Assembly (NCBI RefSeq): GCF_030685535.1
Contig: NZ_CP131601.1
Location: 2,480,001 to 2,544,000 of the forward strand
Direction: 5' to 3'
Length of the DNA: 64,000 bases
DNA from: Photobacterium leiognathi
Lineage (GTDB): Bacteria > Pseudomonadota > Gammaproteobacteria > Enterobacterales > Vibrionaceae
The position numbers and the translations under genes were made by a program. The notes below the pieces were generated by a model that worked only from the letters and a program-made list of their open reading frames with translations, ran no database searches and was not told the origin of the DNA. Shown here one piece after another: positions 46,927 through 56,860 of this stretch; position 1 is the first letter of the stretch; each line of letters begins with the position of its first letter.

Positions 46927-48429
46927 CTGTCTCTTATACACAAATCCCTAAGCCAATGCTTGGGGATTTTTTTGAACTAATTTTATGTTTCATGATCTGA
47001 TCATCTAAGCAATGATAAGGATGATTATGATGACCTATATAGAACCAACTCTTTGGGCTCAAAAACAATTCGGTCAAGCCGATCTTAATGACCCAAGACG
47101 CACTCAAAGACTCGTTGCTCTAGCTACCTCTCTGGCTGAACAACCTGGTATCCCTATCTCAAAACTCATCATCTCCCCAGCCGATATGGAAGGGGCTTAT
47201 CGCTTTATTCGTAATGACCAAATCAAAGCAGAAGATATTGCAGAAGCTGGATTCTATGTCACAGCACAAGAAGCTTTTGAACAACAAACACTGCTTGCAT
47301 TGGAAGATACCACTTCTCTAAGTTACTCACATCACAGCATACAAGATACACTCGGGCATTCCAATCAAGGTAATCGACACCGAGCAATGTTCGTTCATTC
47401 AACGTTGCTTTTTGCTCCCGAAACTCACACTGTAGTTGGTTTAATCGAACAACAACGCTGGACCCGAGATATTGAAAAACGTGGTCAAAGACACCAGCAT
47501 GCAACTCGACCATACAAAGAAAAAGAAAGTTATAAATGGGAACAAGCATCTCGCCATGTTGCAGAGCGACTAGGCGAGAAAATGTCAGAGGTTATTTCTG
47601 TATGTGATAGAGAAGCCGATTTATTCGAGTACCTCACTTACAAGCACGAGCAACAACAACGATTTATCGTTCGCTCAATGCAAAGTCGCTGTATCGAGGA
47701 GCATGATAATCGTCTTTATGACTACGCTTCCAAGTTGTTATCAGCAGGAAGCAAAGAGCTAAAAATACCGCAAAAAGGCGGTCGTAAGTCCCGCACGGCT
47801 CATCTAGACATCAAATATGCTCCCGTGACACTTAAGTCTCCCGCTAATAAAAAAGAGTTCGATAATATCTCTCTCTACTATGTTGGATGTATAGAGCAAG
47901 GTGAGAGTGACGACAAGCTCGCATGGCATTTACTGACATCAGAGCCTGTAACGAACAAAGAGGAAGCACTTAACATCGTCAGTTATTATGAGCGTCGTTG
48001 GCTGATAGAAGATTTTCACAAGGTTTGGAAAAGTGAAGGCACGCAAGTTGAACAACTGAGAATGCAAAGTAAAGATAACTTAGAAAGGCTCAGTGTTATT
48101 TTGGCATTTATTGCTACTCGTTTACTCCAGTTAAGATTTATGAACGAATCTAAAGAGTTATCTAGTAGCTGTTGTGAACGGGTGTTAAAAGGTAAAGCGT
48201 GGAAGCTTATGTGGTTAAAATTGGAGAAGAAAAAGCTGCCCAAAGAAGCACCAAATATATCGTGGGCTTACAAAAGTATTGCACGGTTAGGTGGTTGGAA
48301 AGATACCAAGCGGACGGGTCGCGCTTCTGTAAAGACATTATGGCAAGGATGGTTTAGGTTACAAACCATCCTTGAAGGATATGAACTAGCTAAGTCTCTT
48401 GAACACAATGACTTGTGATCAAGAGACAG
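46927..48429 (+). mobile_element. IS50-like insertion sequence (IS4 family), complete
   Basis: 1503 bp bounded by a perfect 9-bp target duplication. The left end CTGTCTCTTATACACAAAT resembles the Tn5 outside/mosaic end. The right end, read inward, is CTGTCTCTTGATCACAAGT and resembles the Tn5 inside end, including the GATC Dam site. The two ends match at 15 of 19 positions. It carries one intact transposase gene whose stop codon lies inside the right end, as in IS50. It inserted between fdx and iscX, with the transposase opposite to the isc operon. Confidence 0.95.
47027..48418 (+). CDS. IS50-like (Tn5-type) transposase
   Basis: 463 residues from the ATG at 47027. AAGG lies 6 bases before it; the frame is open to an ATG at 47012 that precedes this site. 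The DDE triad is intact: Asp in LALEDTTSLSY, Asp in VCDREADLFEY and Glu in RRWLIEDFHKVWKSEG (the YREK-type signature). The N-terminal DPRRTQRLVALA and GAYRFIRN match the Tn5 DNA-binding region, and the C-terminus has AIARLGGWKDTKRTG. It is full length and apparently active. A shorter inhibitor product like Tn5 Inh could arise from the internal Met near residue 50 (inference). Confidence 0.94.
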   Translation: MMTYIEPTLWAQKQFGQADLNDPRRTQRLVALATSLAEQPGIPISKLIISPADMEGAYRFIRNDQIKAEDIAEAGFYVTAQEAFEQQTLLALEDTTSLSYSHHSIQDTLGHSNQGNRHRAMFVHSTLLFAPETHTVVGLIEQQRWTRDIEKRGQRHQHATRPYKEKESYKWEQASRHVAERLGEKMSEVISVCDREADLFEYLTYKHEQQQRFIVRSMQSRCIEEHDNRLYDYASKLLSAGSKELKIPQKGGRKSRTAHLDIKYAPVTLKSPANKKEFDNISLYYVGCIEQGESDDKLAWHLLTSEPVTNKEEALNIVSYYERRWLIEDFHKVWKSEGTQVEQLRMQSKDNLERLSVILAFIATRLLQLRFMNESKELSSSCCERVLKGKAWKLMWLKLEKKKLPKEAPNISWAYKSIARLGGWKDTKRTGRASVKTLWQGWFRLQTILEGYELAKSLEHNDL

Positions 48430-48438
48430 CCCTCAGGC
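48430..48438. repeat. Right 9-bp target-site duplication
   Basis: CCCTCAGGC, identical to 46918-46926 and flanking the right IS end. Confidence 0.95.
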
Positions 48439-48448
48439 AGCCTTTTTT
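48430..48448 (-). terminator. fdx-side half of a split terminator
   Basis: On the minus strand AAAAAAGGCTGCC-TGAGGG is the 5' arm and loop of the terminator just after fdx. Its 3' arm and U-run were carried 1.5 kb away by the IS, so it can no longer terminate the isc transcript. Confidence 0.7.
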
Positions 48449-48453
48449 ACAAC

Positions 48454-48792
48454 TTAGTGATTTTCAGACGCAAGGTTTAGCGTGTAGCGTGGAATTTCCA
48501 CTACTAAATCTTCATCTGCAACACGTGCTTGGCAACCAAGACGTGATTCAGGCTCAAGACCCCATGCTTTATCTAGCATATCATCTTCTAATTCATCACT
48601 CTCTTCTAGTGAATCAAAGCCTTCACGGATCACAACGTGACAAGTAGTACATGCACAAGATTTTTCACACGCATGTTCAATACCAATGCCGTTACGTAAC
48701 GCTACATCAAGGACAGTTTCACCCGCTTCAGCTTCTAATACTGCACCTTCTGGGCATAGGTCTTCGTGGGGAAGTACAACAATCTTAGGCAT
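48454..48792 (-). CDS. fdx: ISC-type [2Fe-2S] ferredoxin
   Basis: A 112-residue ferredoxin (111 in E. coli) that supplies electrons for cluster assembly on IscU. Cluster ligands are in CEKSCACTTCHV (three Cys near residues 42-51), plus a C-terminal Cys near 87 in RLGCQARV. It lies 2 bases after hscA. The IS50-like element sits 15 bases beyond its stop codon, including the duplicated target. Confidence 0.96.
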   Translation of the reverse strand: MPKIVVLPHEDLCPEGAVLEAEAGETVLDVALRNGIGIEHACEKSCACTTCHVVIREGFDSLEESDELEDDMLDKAWGLEPESRLGCQARVADEDLVVEIPRYTLNLASENH

Positions 48793-48794
48793 GC

Positions 48795-50648
48795 TTAAAC
48801 CTCATCAATAGACTGACCAGCCAATGCTCGACGAATAGATTGATCCATTCGACGTGAGGCAAATTCTTGGCTCGCTTTGTCTGTTTTCTTAATTCCAGCT
48901 TCAATTGCTCGGGTATCTGTACCCTGACGTAATTGAACTAGTTCCATCATTACTGCTTCTAATTCTGCACGCTCTTCTGCACTTAATAAGGTATCACCAT
49001 CTGCAGCAAGTGCTGTGATCAAACCTTCAAGTACACGATCGGCTTCTACTTGCTGTTCGGCCAATGCACGTGCGTCTTTATCATCTTGCGCATAGGTCAT
49101 TGAGTCACGCAGCATGGTTGCGATTTCATCTTCAGATAAACCGTAAGAAGGCTTAACTTGAATTGAAGATTGTACGCCGCTACTCTTCTCCATAGCCGTT
49201 ACAGACAATAAACCATCAGCATCCACTTGGTATGTCACACGGATATGTGCAGCGCCTGCTGCCATTGCCGGAATACCACGTAGGGTAAAACGTGCGAGTG
49301 AACGACAATCATCTACCATCTCACGTTCACCTTGAACTACGTGAACAGACATTGCCGTTTGACCATCTTTAAACGTGGTAAATTCTTGTGCGCGGGCAAC
49401 AGGGATAGTGGTGTTACGAGGAATGATTTTCTCAATCATGCCGCCCATGGTTTCAATACCCAGCGACAACGGGATCACATCAAGCAGTAACATGTCTGAA
49501 TCAGGCTTGTTACCCACTAGAATGTCCGCTTGAATCGCAGCACCAATTGCAACCACTTTATCAGGGTCAATCGACGTTAATGGTGTTTTATCAAAGTAAT
49601 CACCCACCATTTCACGCACTAGCGGTACACGTGTTGAACCACCAACCATCACCGTTTCAATCACTTCATCTGCCGTAATATCAGCATCTTTTAATGCGCG
49701 GCGACATGCCATCAGTGTCTTTTTCACTAATGGTTGAATTAATGTGTTGAATTGCTCTCGGCTGATCTCACCTTGCCAGCCCAAGACATCCAGTGCTACA
49801 ACATCAGCATCCGTTAGCGCCACTTTAGCCGCTTGTGCTGCATCTTGTAATGCACGACGCTGTTGTGCTGTTAGTGCTTCGGTGTAGTTCGCTTGCTCTA
49901 GGATCCAATTTGCCAATAAGTGGTCAAAGTCATCACCACCTAATGCTGAATCACCACCTGTCGCTAATACTTCAAATACGCCTTTTGATAAACGTAGAAT
50001 TGAAATATCAAACGTACCGCCGCCTAAATCGTAAACCGCAATAACGCCTTCTTGACCAGAATCTAAGCCGTAAGCAATCGCTGCTGCTGTTGGCTCATTC
50101 AATAAGCGAAGTACATTTAGGTTAGCTAATTTCGCGGCATCTTTCGTACCCGCACGTTGGGCATCATCAAAATAAGCAGGAACAGTGATCACTACACCTT
50201 CAAGCTCGCCACCTAACGCATCTACAGCACGTTGGCTGAGCGATTTAAGAATTTCAGCAGAAACTTGAACAGGGTTAACTTTACCGCTACGGGTTACTAA
50301 CTGTGGTAAGCCATTTTCTGATGCTTCAAACTGGTATGGCAGTTGTGGGTAACGTTGCTCAATATCAGCAAGAGAACGTCCCATAAGACGCTTTACTGAT
50401 AAAATAGTATTGGCAGGATCTTGTTGAGCAAACGCGCGAGCGGCATCACCAGTTAATACGGCTTCGTCAGCAAAATGTACAACAGAAGGTAAAATTGCAC
50501 GGCCTTCTGCATCATTTAATGTTTCTGCAACGCCACTACGAACCGCAGCAACCAATGAATTCGTTGTACCTAGATCAATACCCACCGCTAACTTATGTTG
50601 ATGCGGTGCAGCACTTTGACCTGGTTCAGCAATCTGTAATAGTGCCAT
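48795..50648 (-). CDS. hscA: Fe-S assembly Hsp70 chaperone HscA
   Basis: 617 residues from the ATG at 50648 (616 in E. coli). [10 protein letters not shown] matches the E. coli start, and AGGA is 6 bases before it, whereas an ATG at 50654 touches AGGA. The ATPase domain has [38 protein letters not shown] and [14 protein letters not shown]. The substrate-binding and lid domains follow from about residue 390. With HscB it binds IscU and promotes cluster transfer. Confidence 0.97.
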   Translation of the reverse strand: MALLQIAEPGQSAAPHQHKLAVGIDLGTTNSLVAAVRSGVAETLNDAEGRAILPSVVHFADEAVLTGDAARAFAQQDPANTILSVKRLMGRSLADIEQRYPQLPYQFEASENGLPQLVTRSGKVNPVQVSAEILKSLSQRAVDALGGELEGVVITVPAYFDDAQRAGTKDAAKLANLNVLRLLNEPTAAAIAYGLDSGQEGVIAVYDLGGGTFDISILRLSKGVFEVLATGGDSALGGDDFDHLLANWILEQANYTEALTAQQRRALQDAAQAAKVALTDADVVALDVLGWQGEISREQFNTLIQPLVKKTLMACRRALKDADITADEVIETVMVGGSTRVPLVREMVGDYFDKTPLTSIDPDKVVAIGAAIQADILVGNKPDSDMLLLDVIPLSLGIETMGGMIEKIIPRNTTIPVARAQEFTTFKDGQTAMSVHVVQGEREMVDDCRSLARFTLRGIPAMAAGAAHIRVTYQVDADGLLSVTAMEKSSGVQSSIQVKPSYGLSEDEIATMLRDSMTYAQDDKDARALAEQQVEADRVLEGLITALAADGDTLLSAEERAELEAVMMELVQLRQGTDTRAIEAGIKKTDKASQEFASRRMDQSIRRALAGQSIDEV

Positions 50649-50681
50649 TGTCATTCCTATCTAAATAGCGAATATGGATGA

Positions 50682-51197
50682 TTAATCGAATAGCGACTCT
50701 TCAAGGCGCTCAACTTCATCACGCAATTTCACAATAAACTTTAATTTACGTACCGCATCAGCAGCTTCTTCCCACTTTTCGTTATTTAATAATACGGTAA
50801 GTTGGGCTAATTGCTCTTTATACATCGCTGATGCTTGTTGCTCAAAATCAAACAATGCGCTTTCGGGATCTGATGAGTCAGGAATCGCTTCTAATGCTTC
50901 TCGCAGTTCCATTTGTTGCATCAAGAACGCCATATCTTGCAATGTTTTTTGCTCACCACGAATATCTTCATCTCGCTCGGCCAGCATATATTCAGCACGG
51001 GATACCGGATTTTTTAACGTTTGAAAAGCATCGTTAATTTGCGCTGCTTTTTGAACGGCAAGTAAGCGGTCACGCTCTGATGCTGTCGCATAATTATCGG
51101 GATGAAAATGACGTTGTAGTTCACGGAACTGAGTGGCAAGTTGGCTACCGTCTAGTTCAAACTGAAAAGGTAGTCCAAATAATTCGAAATGATTCAT
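50682..51197 (-). CDS. hscB: Fe-S assembly J-protein co-chaperone HscB
   Basis: 171 residues from the ATG at 51197 (171 in E. coli). An upstream in-frame extension to 51230 is not family-like. The N-terminal J domain has the HPD triad in RHFHPDNYA, near residues 31-34. The C-terminal three-helix domain (about 85-171) binds IscU. It stimulates HscA ATPase. The position iscA-hscB-hscA is the canonical isc order. Confidence 0.95.
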   Translation of the reverse strand: MNHFELFGLPFQFELDGSQLATQFRELQRHFHPDNYATASERDRLLAVQKAAQINDAFQTLKNPVSRAEYMLAERDEDIRGEQKTLQDMAFLMQQMELREALEAIPDSSDPESALFDFEQQASAMYKEQLAQLTVLLNNEKWEEAADAVRKLKFIVKLRDEVERLEESLFD

Positions 51198-51283
51198 ATT
51201 GCGACCATCTATAAAAATTAAACCTGACAACCAACTCGCCTATGACGATCAGCTATCAGGTTTAACTGAAACACTAAAAACGT

Positions 51284-51607
51284 TTATACGTTGAAGCTTT
51301 CGCCACAACCACATTCGCTTGATACGTTAGGGTTGTTAAACTTAAAGCCTTCATTCAGACCTTCTTTGGCGAAATCTAATTCAGTACCTTCAAGGTAAAC
51401 TAAACTTTTTGCATCAACGATAATTTTAACGCCTTTCTCTTCGAAGACTTGATCTCCTTCGTCAAGTTCGTCAACGAACTCAAGGATGTAAGCCATTCCT
51501 GAACATCCTGAAGTACGAACCCCAAGGCGTAGGCCAAGACCTTTGCCACGATTGGCTAAAAAAGTCGATACGCGACTTGCAGCCGCTTCAGTGATTGTAA
51601 TGGCCAT
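51284..51607 (-). CDS. iscA: A-type Fe-S carrier protein IscA
   Basis: A 107-residue protein (107 in E. coli). Three conserved cysteines occur: one in [12 protein letters not shown] (about residue 35) and two in ECGCGESF (about 99 and 101). It carries clusters from IscU to target enzymes such as IspG and RlmN in this window. It lies 18 bases after iscU. Confidence 0.97.
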   Translation of the reverse strand: MAITITEAAASRVSTFLANRGKGLGLRLGVRTSGCSGMAYILEFVDELDEGDQVFEEKGVKIIVDAKSLVYLEGTELDFAKEGLNEGFKFNNPNVSSECGCGESFNV

Positions 51608-51625
51608 ACCTCAACCCTCAGAAAG

Positions 51626-52012
51626 TTATTCTTGCTCGTGTTTCTTTTTGTAATCGCTAACTGCTGCTTTAATTGCATCTTCTGCAAGAATAGAACAGTG
51701 AACCTTAACCGATGGTAGCTCAAGTTCTTCAGCAATCGCTGAGTTCTTGATTGATGCTGCTTCGTCTAGTGTTTTACCTTTAACCCACTCAGTGATTAAA
51801 GAGCTAGATGCGATTGCAGAACCACAACCGTAAGTTTTAAATTTCGCATCTTCGATGATGCCTTCTTCAGTTACTTTGATCTGAAGTTTCATTACGTCGC
51901 CACATGCTGGTGCACCCACCATGCCGCTACCTATATTTTTGTCGTCTTTGTCAAATGAACCCACGTTACGCGGATTTTCATAATGATCGATGACTTTTTC
52001 ACTATATGCCAT
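51626..52012 (-). CDS. iscU: Fe-S scaffold protein IscU
   Basis: A 128-residue scaffold (128 in E. coli). Cluster-binding cysteines are in APACGDVM (about residue 37), YGCGSAI (about 63) and VHCSILAED (about 106); the conserved Asp follows the first. The LPSVKVHCS region includes the HscA-recognition motif, here as LPSVK for LPPVK. It lies 33 bases after iscS. Confidence 0.97.
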   Translation of the reverse strand: MAYSEKVIDHYENPRNVGSFDKDDKNIGSGMVGAPACGDVMKLQIKVTEEGIIEDAKFKTYGCGSAIASSSLITEWVKGKTLDEAASIKNSAIAEELELPSVKVHCSILAEDAIKAAVSDYKKKHEQE

Positions 52013-52045
52013 GATAAATTTCCTCGAAATCAGTCTAACCGCAGA

Positions 52046-53260
52046 TTAGTGGTGTGCCCACTCAACTGTGTCTAAATCAATACCTTCTTTATACATATCC
52101 CAAAGTGGTGACATTTCACGTAGTTTATCTACTGCACCTTTAATTTGAGCTACTGCATAATCCACTTCTTCTTCTGTGGTGAAACGACCAAATGAGAAGC
52201 GAATAGAACTGTGTGCTAGTTCGTCATTTAGACCAAGTGCACGTAGTACGTAAGAAGGTTCTAGACTTGCAGAAGTACATGCTGAACCAGATGATACTGC
52301 AAGATCTTTTAATGCCATCAGTAGCGATTCGCCTTCAACGAAAGCAAAGCTAATGTTTAGGTTATTTGGAACACGTTGTTCAAGATCACCGTTGATAGAC
52401 ATTGCTTCAATACCTTCAAGGCCTTTTAGCAAGCGATCACGTAATTGAACAGCGTGTTTGTAATCTTGTTCCATTTCTTCTTTAGCTATACGGAATGCTT
52501 CACCCATACCCACAATTTGGTGAGTTGGTAGTGTACCAGAACGGAAACCACGCTCATGACCACCGCCGTGCATTTGTGCTTCAAGACGAATACGAGGCTT
52601 ACGACGTACGTATAGTGCGCCAATACCTTTTGGACCGTAAATTTTGTGTGCAGAGAAAGAGATCAAGTCCACTTTCATTTCTTGAACATCAATCGGTAGT
52701 TTACCAGCAGATTGTGCCGCATCTACGTGGAAAACAGTTTTGTTTTCACGACATAGCTCACCAATTGCTGCGATATCTTGTACTACACCAATTTCATTGT
52801 TCACGTGCATGATTGAAACAAGAACTGTGTCTTCACGCATAGCATCACGTAGTTTAGCGAGATCAATAAGACCGTTTGATTCTGGCTCAAGGTAAGTTAC
52901 CTCAAAACCTTCACGCTCTAGCTGACGACATGGGTCAAGAACCGCTTTATGTTCTGTTTTACAGGTAATAACGTGCTTACCTTTTTTGCTATAAAAGTGA
53001 GATGCACCTTTAATCGCAAGGTTATCTGATTCCGTAGCACCAGAGGTAAATACGATCTCACGTGGATCTGCATTTACTAAATCAGCAATATGTTCACGAG
53101 CAGCATCAACTGCTTCTTCTGCCTGCCAACCATAACGGTGAGAGCGTGAAGCTGGGTTACCGAAGTTACCTTCCATAGTTAAGCACTGCATCATCTTCTC
53201 GGCAACGCGAGGATCAACAGGGCAAGTAGCGGAATAATCAAAATATATTGGCAGTTTCAT
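52046..53260 (-). CDS. iscS: Cysteine desulfurase IscS
   Basis: 404 residues from the ATG at 53260 (404 in E. coli). GGAG lies 6 bases before it; an open extension to 53311 overlaps iscR and is not family-like. It is a PLP enzyme releasing sulfur from cysteine as enzyme persulfide. The PLP lysine is in [10 protein letters not shown], near residue 206. The catalytic Cys is in [14 protein letters not shown], near 328. It delivers sulfur to IscU and also to tRNA-modification enzymes. Confidence 0.97.
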   Translation of the reverse strand: MKLPIYFDYSATCPVDPRVAEKMMQCLTMEGNFGNPASRSHRYGWQAEEAVDAAREHIADLVNADPREIVFTSGATESDNLAIKGASHFYSKKGKHVITCKTEHKAVLDPCRQLEREGFEVTYLEPESNGLIDLAKLRDAMREDTVLVSIMHVNNEIGVVQDIAAIGELCRENKTVFHVDAAQSAGKLPIDVQEMKVDLISFSAHKIYGPKGIGALYVRRKPRIRLEAQMHGGGHERGFRSGTLPTHQIVGMGEAFRIAKEEMEQDYKHAVQLRDRLLKGLEGIEAMSINGDLEQRVPNNLNISFAFVEGESLLMALKDLAVSSGSACTSASLEPSYVLRALGLNDELAHSSIRFSFGRFTTEEEVDYAVAQIKGAVDKLREMSPLWDMYKEGIDLDTVEWAHH

Positions 53261-53291
53261 TTTCTTCTCCGAAAACACGAACGTCTGGTCT

Positions 53292-53810
53292 CTAGGAGCG
53301 GACATCGACACCTATTGTTGTGGCGCTGTCGTGTAATTTTTTATGTCCAAAAGATGCTTTAGCATTCTCCTGTAGGATCTCGTCCTGACGTTCAGAAATA
53401 CTTTGTACATCATTATCTTTCATCAACTCACCAAGAGTGATGTTATTTAAAAAGCCGCTAATACGATCGCTTAAGTCATGCCACAACGTGTGGGTTAAAC
53501 AACGAGCACCGCCTTGGCAGTCTCCTTTCCCATGACATTTGGTTGCATCCACTGACTCATCAACAGCTGCGATCACCATACCAACAGCAATATCTGATGC
53601 TTCTTCGCCTAAACGGTAACCACCGCCAGGTCCACGCACACTCGTTACTAAACCTGCTTTGCGAAGACGCGAAAATAATTGTTCTAAGTAAGACAGCGAT
53701 ATCCCTTGACGCTCTGAAATATCCGCCAACGGAACCGGTCCATTATGCGAGTGCAATGCTACATCTAACATTGCTGTTACCGCGTATCTTCCTTTTGAAG
53801 TCAACTTCAT
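53292..53810 (-). CDS. iscR: Fe-S sensing repressor IscR
   Basis: A 172-residue Rrf2-family regulator. The winged helix-turn-helix is at about residues 1-75 ([15 protein letters not shown]). The [2Fe-2S] ligands are in [16 protein letters not shown] (Cys about 92, 98 and 104, then His). As holo-protein it represses the isc operon; in iron starvation or oxidative stress repression is lifted. It is the first gene of the operon and has type-1 boxes just upstream. AGGT lies about 9 bases before the ATG. Confidence 0.96.
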   Translation of the reverse strand: MKLTSKGRYAVTAMLDVALHSHNGPVPLADISERQGISLSYLEQLFSRLRKAGLVTSVRGPGGGYRLGEEASDIAVGMVIAAVDESVDATKCHGKGDCQGGARCLTHTLWHDLSDRISGFLNNITLGELMKDNDVQSISERQDEILQENAKASFGHKKLHDSATTIGVDVRS

Positions 53811-53849
53811 AACATTGCTACCTGCTTGAATAGTTTAAGCAAGTTTCTC

Positions 53850-53874
53850 ATAACCAACTAAAACAGTCAAGTAT
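53850..53874 (-). promoter_or_regulatory. Type-1 IscR box, proximal
   Basis: On the minus strand ATACTTGACTGTTTTAGTTG followed by GTTAT matches the type-1 IscR pattern (ATA-n-YGACT-n4-YAGT-n-TAT) closely. It lies about 40-64 bases upstream of iscR and probably overlaps the -35 region. Confidence 0.75.
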
Positions 53875-53899
53875 TTACCTGACCAATTTACTTGGTTAT
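53874..53899 (-). promoter_or_regulatory. Type-1 IscR-like box, distal
   Basis: A second, weaker match (ACC-TGAC-CAATTT-ACTTGGTTAT read on the plus strand) abuts the proximal box. Tandem boxes are the usual arrangement at iscR promoters. Confidence 0.5.
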
Positions 53900-53920
53900 T
53901 CACCCTTACGAGTAAAATGG

Positions 53921-54661
53921 TTATTTGTTGTTCTTTTCTAGGGTTTCAATGGTTTTTTCTACTGACGATAAAATACCTCGTAAGATATTTAGCTCTTGCT
54001 GCTCGGGACGAGCACGAGTAAATAAACGACGTAATTTTGCCATCACCATGCCTGGGTGATTTTTATTTATGAAGCGGGTTTGACGAGTGACGTGTTCTAA
54101 GTGAACGTAAAATCGTTCAAGCTCTTCTGCGCGAGGATATTCTTCAACTTGCGTTTTACTCGTATGTTTTTGGCTTTCCAAATATGCCATACGGACTTCA
54201 TAACTTACCGTCTGTACTGCCATTGCCAGATTCAATGAACTATATTCTGGATTTGCTGGAATATAGACATGGCAATGACACTTTTGTAATTCTTCATTCG
54301 TTAAGTCGGTACGCTCGCGACCAAATAAGATCGCAACATTATGGTGCTCTGATTCAGCAACCACCTTAATACCGTTTTCACGAGGATCTAATTGCGGCCA
54401 TTCTAGAGTACGAGAACGCGCACTAGAGCCCACAACTAAACCACAATCGGATACTGCTTCATCAAGTGTTTTTACAATCTTTGCATTTTCCACTACATCA
54501 GCGGCTCCAGCAGCTAATGCAATTGTATGGCTATCAATCTCACAAGCCGGATCAACTAATACTAGATTCGTCAAACCCATAACCTTCATGGCACGAGCCG
54601 CTGAACCAATATTGCCTGGATGTGATGTACCCACTAATACAACGCGAATTTTATCTAACAT
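53921..54661 (-). CDS. trmJ: tRNA (cytidine/uridine-2'-O-)-methyltransferase TrmJ
   Basis: 246 residues from the ATG at 54661 (246 in E. coli); an ATG 18 bases upstream is possible but gives a non-family extension. It is a SPOUT methyltransferase that modifies position 32 of tRNA. The family motifs are [17 protein letters not shown] near the start, [14 protein letters not shown] (about 110) and [17 protein letters not shown] (about 130, the knot and SAM site). It lies upstream of iscR in the same direction, as in E. coli. Confidence 0.95.
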   Translation of the reverse strand: MLDKIRVVLVGTSHPGNIGSAARAMKVMGLTNLVLVDPACEIDSHTIALAAGAADVVENAKIVKTLDEAVSDCGLVVGSSARSRTLEWPQLDPRENGIKVVAESEHHNVAILFGRERTDLTNEELQKCHCHVYIPANPEYSSLNLAMAVQTVSYEVRMAYLESQKHTSKTQVEEYPRAEELERFYVHLEHVTRQTRFINKNHPGMVMAKLRRLFTRARPEQQELNILRGILSSVEKTIETLEKNNK

Positions 54662-54945
54662 GATGAAACAAGATTCCACAATTAACTAAAGCTGGGGGAT
54701 TTTAGCACAGCCATAACAAAAATGGAGAAAACATGTGTTTTTGATATCAGTAATTATCTATTACTACTATTCAATAATCAGATTGTGCTAATCAAGGTTA
54801 TTTATCTATGTTTAGTACGCATTAACCAGCACAAACGCGCAATAGATTCGTATCAATGACGAAAAAATAACCACTTCCTTTTTTTTTTAGCTCTGTTATA
54901 CTCGCCGCCGCTTTTTAGTTCTTTAACATCCGTTGGGAAGATCCT

Positions 54946-55746
54946 ATGCATCCGATGCTTAATATTGCCATTCGCGCTGTGCGAAAGGCTGGTGACCATG
55001 TCATTAAATCTCTAGAAAAACCTCAATCTATTGAAGTTGCTAATAAAGGTAATGATGTTGTTACCAATATCGATCATGAAGCAGAAGCTATCATCATCGA
55101 TACTATCCTTAAGTCTTACCCTGATCACTGCATCGTTGCAGCTGAATCTGGTAACAAAGAAGGACGTGACAAAGAGTGTCAATGGATTATCGACCCAGTG
55201 GATGGCACCAAGAACTTCGTTCGCGGTTACCCACACTTTGCAATTTCTATCGCACTACGCATGCGTGGTCGTACTGAAGTTGCTGCTGTTTACGATCCTG
55301 CTCGTAACGAACTATTCACTGCAACACGCGGTGCTGGCGCTCAGCTAAACAGCCAGCGTATTCGTGCTTCTCAACCTCGCGATCTAACAGGTACTGTTCT
55401 AGCAACAGGTCTACCTTTCGCTGCTAAGCAACACGCAGAAAGCTACCTAAAAATCCAAAATGCACTATTTATCGAGTGTGATGACATGCGTCAATCAGGC
55501 TCAACAGCATTGGATCTATGTTACCTAGCTGCTGGTCGTGTTGACGGCGTATTTAAACTAGGTCAAAAGCCTTGGGAAATTGCTGCGGGTGAACTAATCG
55601 CGCGTGAAGCTGGTGCTATCTGTGCTGACTTTACTGGTAACACTAACTACCTAACAACTGGCAACATCGTTGCTGGTAACGCTCGTGTAGTTAAGCCAAT
55701 GCTTGCTAAAATCCGTGAATTCGGTAGCGATGCACTAACTAAATAA
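54946..55746 (+). CDS. suhB: Inositol-1-monophosphatase family protein SuhB
   Basis: A 266-residue protein (267 in E. coli). Metal-binding motifs are AAESGNKEG (about residue 65), WIIDPVDGTKNF (about 80-91) and WEIAAGELIAREAG (about 205-218). E. coli SuhB also joins the NusA/B/E/G antitermination complex on rRNA operons; conservation here suggests the same. It is divergent from trmJ as in E. coli. A strong terminator follows. Confidence 0.96.
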   Translation: MHPMLNIAIRAVRKAGDHVIKSLEKPQSIEVANKGNDVVTNIDHEAEAIIIDTILKSYPDHCIVAAESGNKEGRDKECQWIIDPVDGTKNFVRGYPHFAISIALRMRGRTEVAAVYDPARNELFTATRGAGAQLNSQRIRASQPRDLTGTVLATGLPFAAKQHAESYLKIQNALFIECDDMRQSGSTALDLCYLAAGRVDGVFKLGQKPWEIAAGELIAREAGAICADFTGNTNYLTTGNIVAGNARVVKPMLAKIREFGSDALTK

Positions 55747-55769
55747 TCATTTAGTTATCCAGTAAGAAT

Positions 55770-55806
55770 AAAAGCCCTGCTGATATTTATCAGCAGGGCT
55801 TTTTTA
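55770..55806 (+). terminator. Intrinsic terminator of suhB
   Basis: AAAAGCCCTGCTGATA-TT-TATCAGCAGGGCTTTT, a perfect 16-bp stem, followed by T. Confidence 0.95.
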
Positions 55807-55880
55807 TTGTACATCTATATAATAAGGCGTCTCATTACCATATAATTACTTTATAGTATATTTAATACCTTTAAAGAATT

Positions 55881-56810
55881 ATGAATACCTTGTCTTTAAG
55901 TAAACTTTCCATTGAAGTTTACCCTACGGAATTATCAGATAAATATAGCCCGCTATGGACTTATCGCCTCAAGTTTCTCACTCGTGGCTTTTTTTATAAA
56001 TCTTCACTACAAAAGCTCGTCAATGGTATAGATCCGACGCTACTAGCAACCTTATGTAAAAGACACAACCGTTTCATTGAAAAACCTTTTCGTCCTTACA
56101 TAACAAATACTGCAGCACCGAGCCAGCGTGTAGCGTTTATTACTAAACACTATCAGTTCATTTCTAATGAATTACCATCAGCAACAAAAGAGCATATTTT
56201 TGCCAACAGCAAGGGGCTAAAGTTAGTTTCATTCATTGTTGATGATCAAGAGTACTCACTTAACCTAACCTTTGATGGTCGCTACCAAAAAGAAGGCGAA
56301 CTTTGCTTAGTCTTGTTTGATGCACAAGGTAATAACTTTTATACCGTAACGTTTATCGTAAATAATCAAGACGGTAAACGGAGTATCATTATAGGTGGGT
56401 TACAGGGGCCTGCTAGCAACGAAGAAAATAACCTTAAAATAAAAAGACTCACTAAAACATTACATGGTCAAAGACCAAAAGATTTAATGATAAAAATGAT
56501 GACGTTTATTGCCAACTGCTGGCAAGCAGATCATTTATTAGCGATCAAAAACGAGTCCCATACCTATTGCGCCAAACGTTATAAATCTAAAAAATACGGT
56601 AGTTCAAGGATCAAAACAGACTACAACCGCCATTGGGAAGCATTAGGTGGTACAGAATACGATACACATTTTTATCAATTACCGATGGAAGATGTACGTC
56701 GTGATCCGGAAGATATTTCACGCCCTAAGCGTGCAATGTATCGCCGACGTTATGAATGGCTTGATCAAGTCAAAGCTGAGATTCAACAAATCATCGCCTT
56801 AAAACAATAA
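55881..56810 (+). CDS. VirK/YbjX family protein (DUF535)
   Basis: A 309-residue protein without signal peptide or membrane segments. The layout matches the VirK/YbjX family: a basic N-terminal part with RPYITNTAAPSQRVAFITKHY, a beta-rich middle (SLNLTFDGRYQKEGELCLVLFD) and a conserved C-terminal half with GLQGPASNEENN and YKSKKYGSSRIKTDYNRHWEALGG. The latter resembles an acyltransferase-like domain by its R/K/Y/D-rich pattern. Relatives affect outer-membrane properties and virulence in enterics; biochemical function is not known to me. It sits alone between suhB and secF with its own terminator. Confidence 0.8.
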   Translation: MNTLSLSKLSIEVYPTELSDKYSPLWTYRLKFLTRGFFYKSSLQKLVNGIDPTLLATLCKRHNRFIEKPFRPYITNTAAPSQRVAFITKHYQFISNELPSATKEHIFANSKGLKLVSFIVDDQEYSLNLTFDGRYQKEGELCLVLFDAQGNNFYTVTFIVNNQDGKRSIIIGGLQGPASNEENNLKIKRLTKTLHGQRPKDLMIKMMTFIANCWQADHLLAIKNESHTYCAKRYKSKKYGSSRIKTDYNRHWEALGGTEYDTHFYQLPMEDVRRDPEDISRPKRAMYRRRYEWLDQVKAEIQQIIALKQ

Positions 56811-56838
56811 AAAAAGGATCGCTTATGCGATCCTTTTT
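56811..56838. terminator. Bidirectional terminator between the VirK-like gene and secF
   Basis: AAAAAGGATCGC-TTAT-GCGATCCTTTTT, a perfect 12-bp stem placed directly after the plus-strand stop and 22 bases from the secF stop. Confidence 0.95.
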
Positions 56839-56860
56839 ATTAAGAATTTATGCTTACCAA

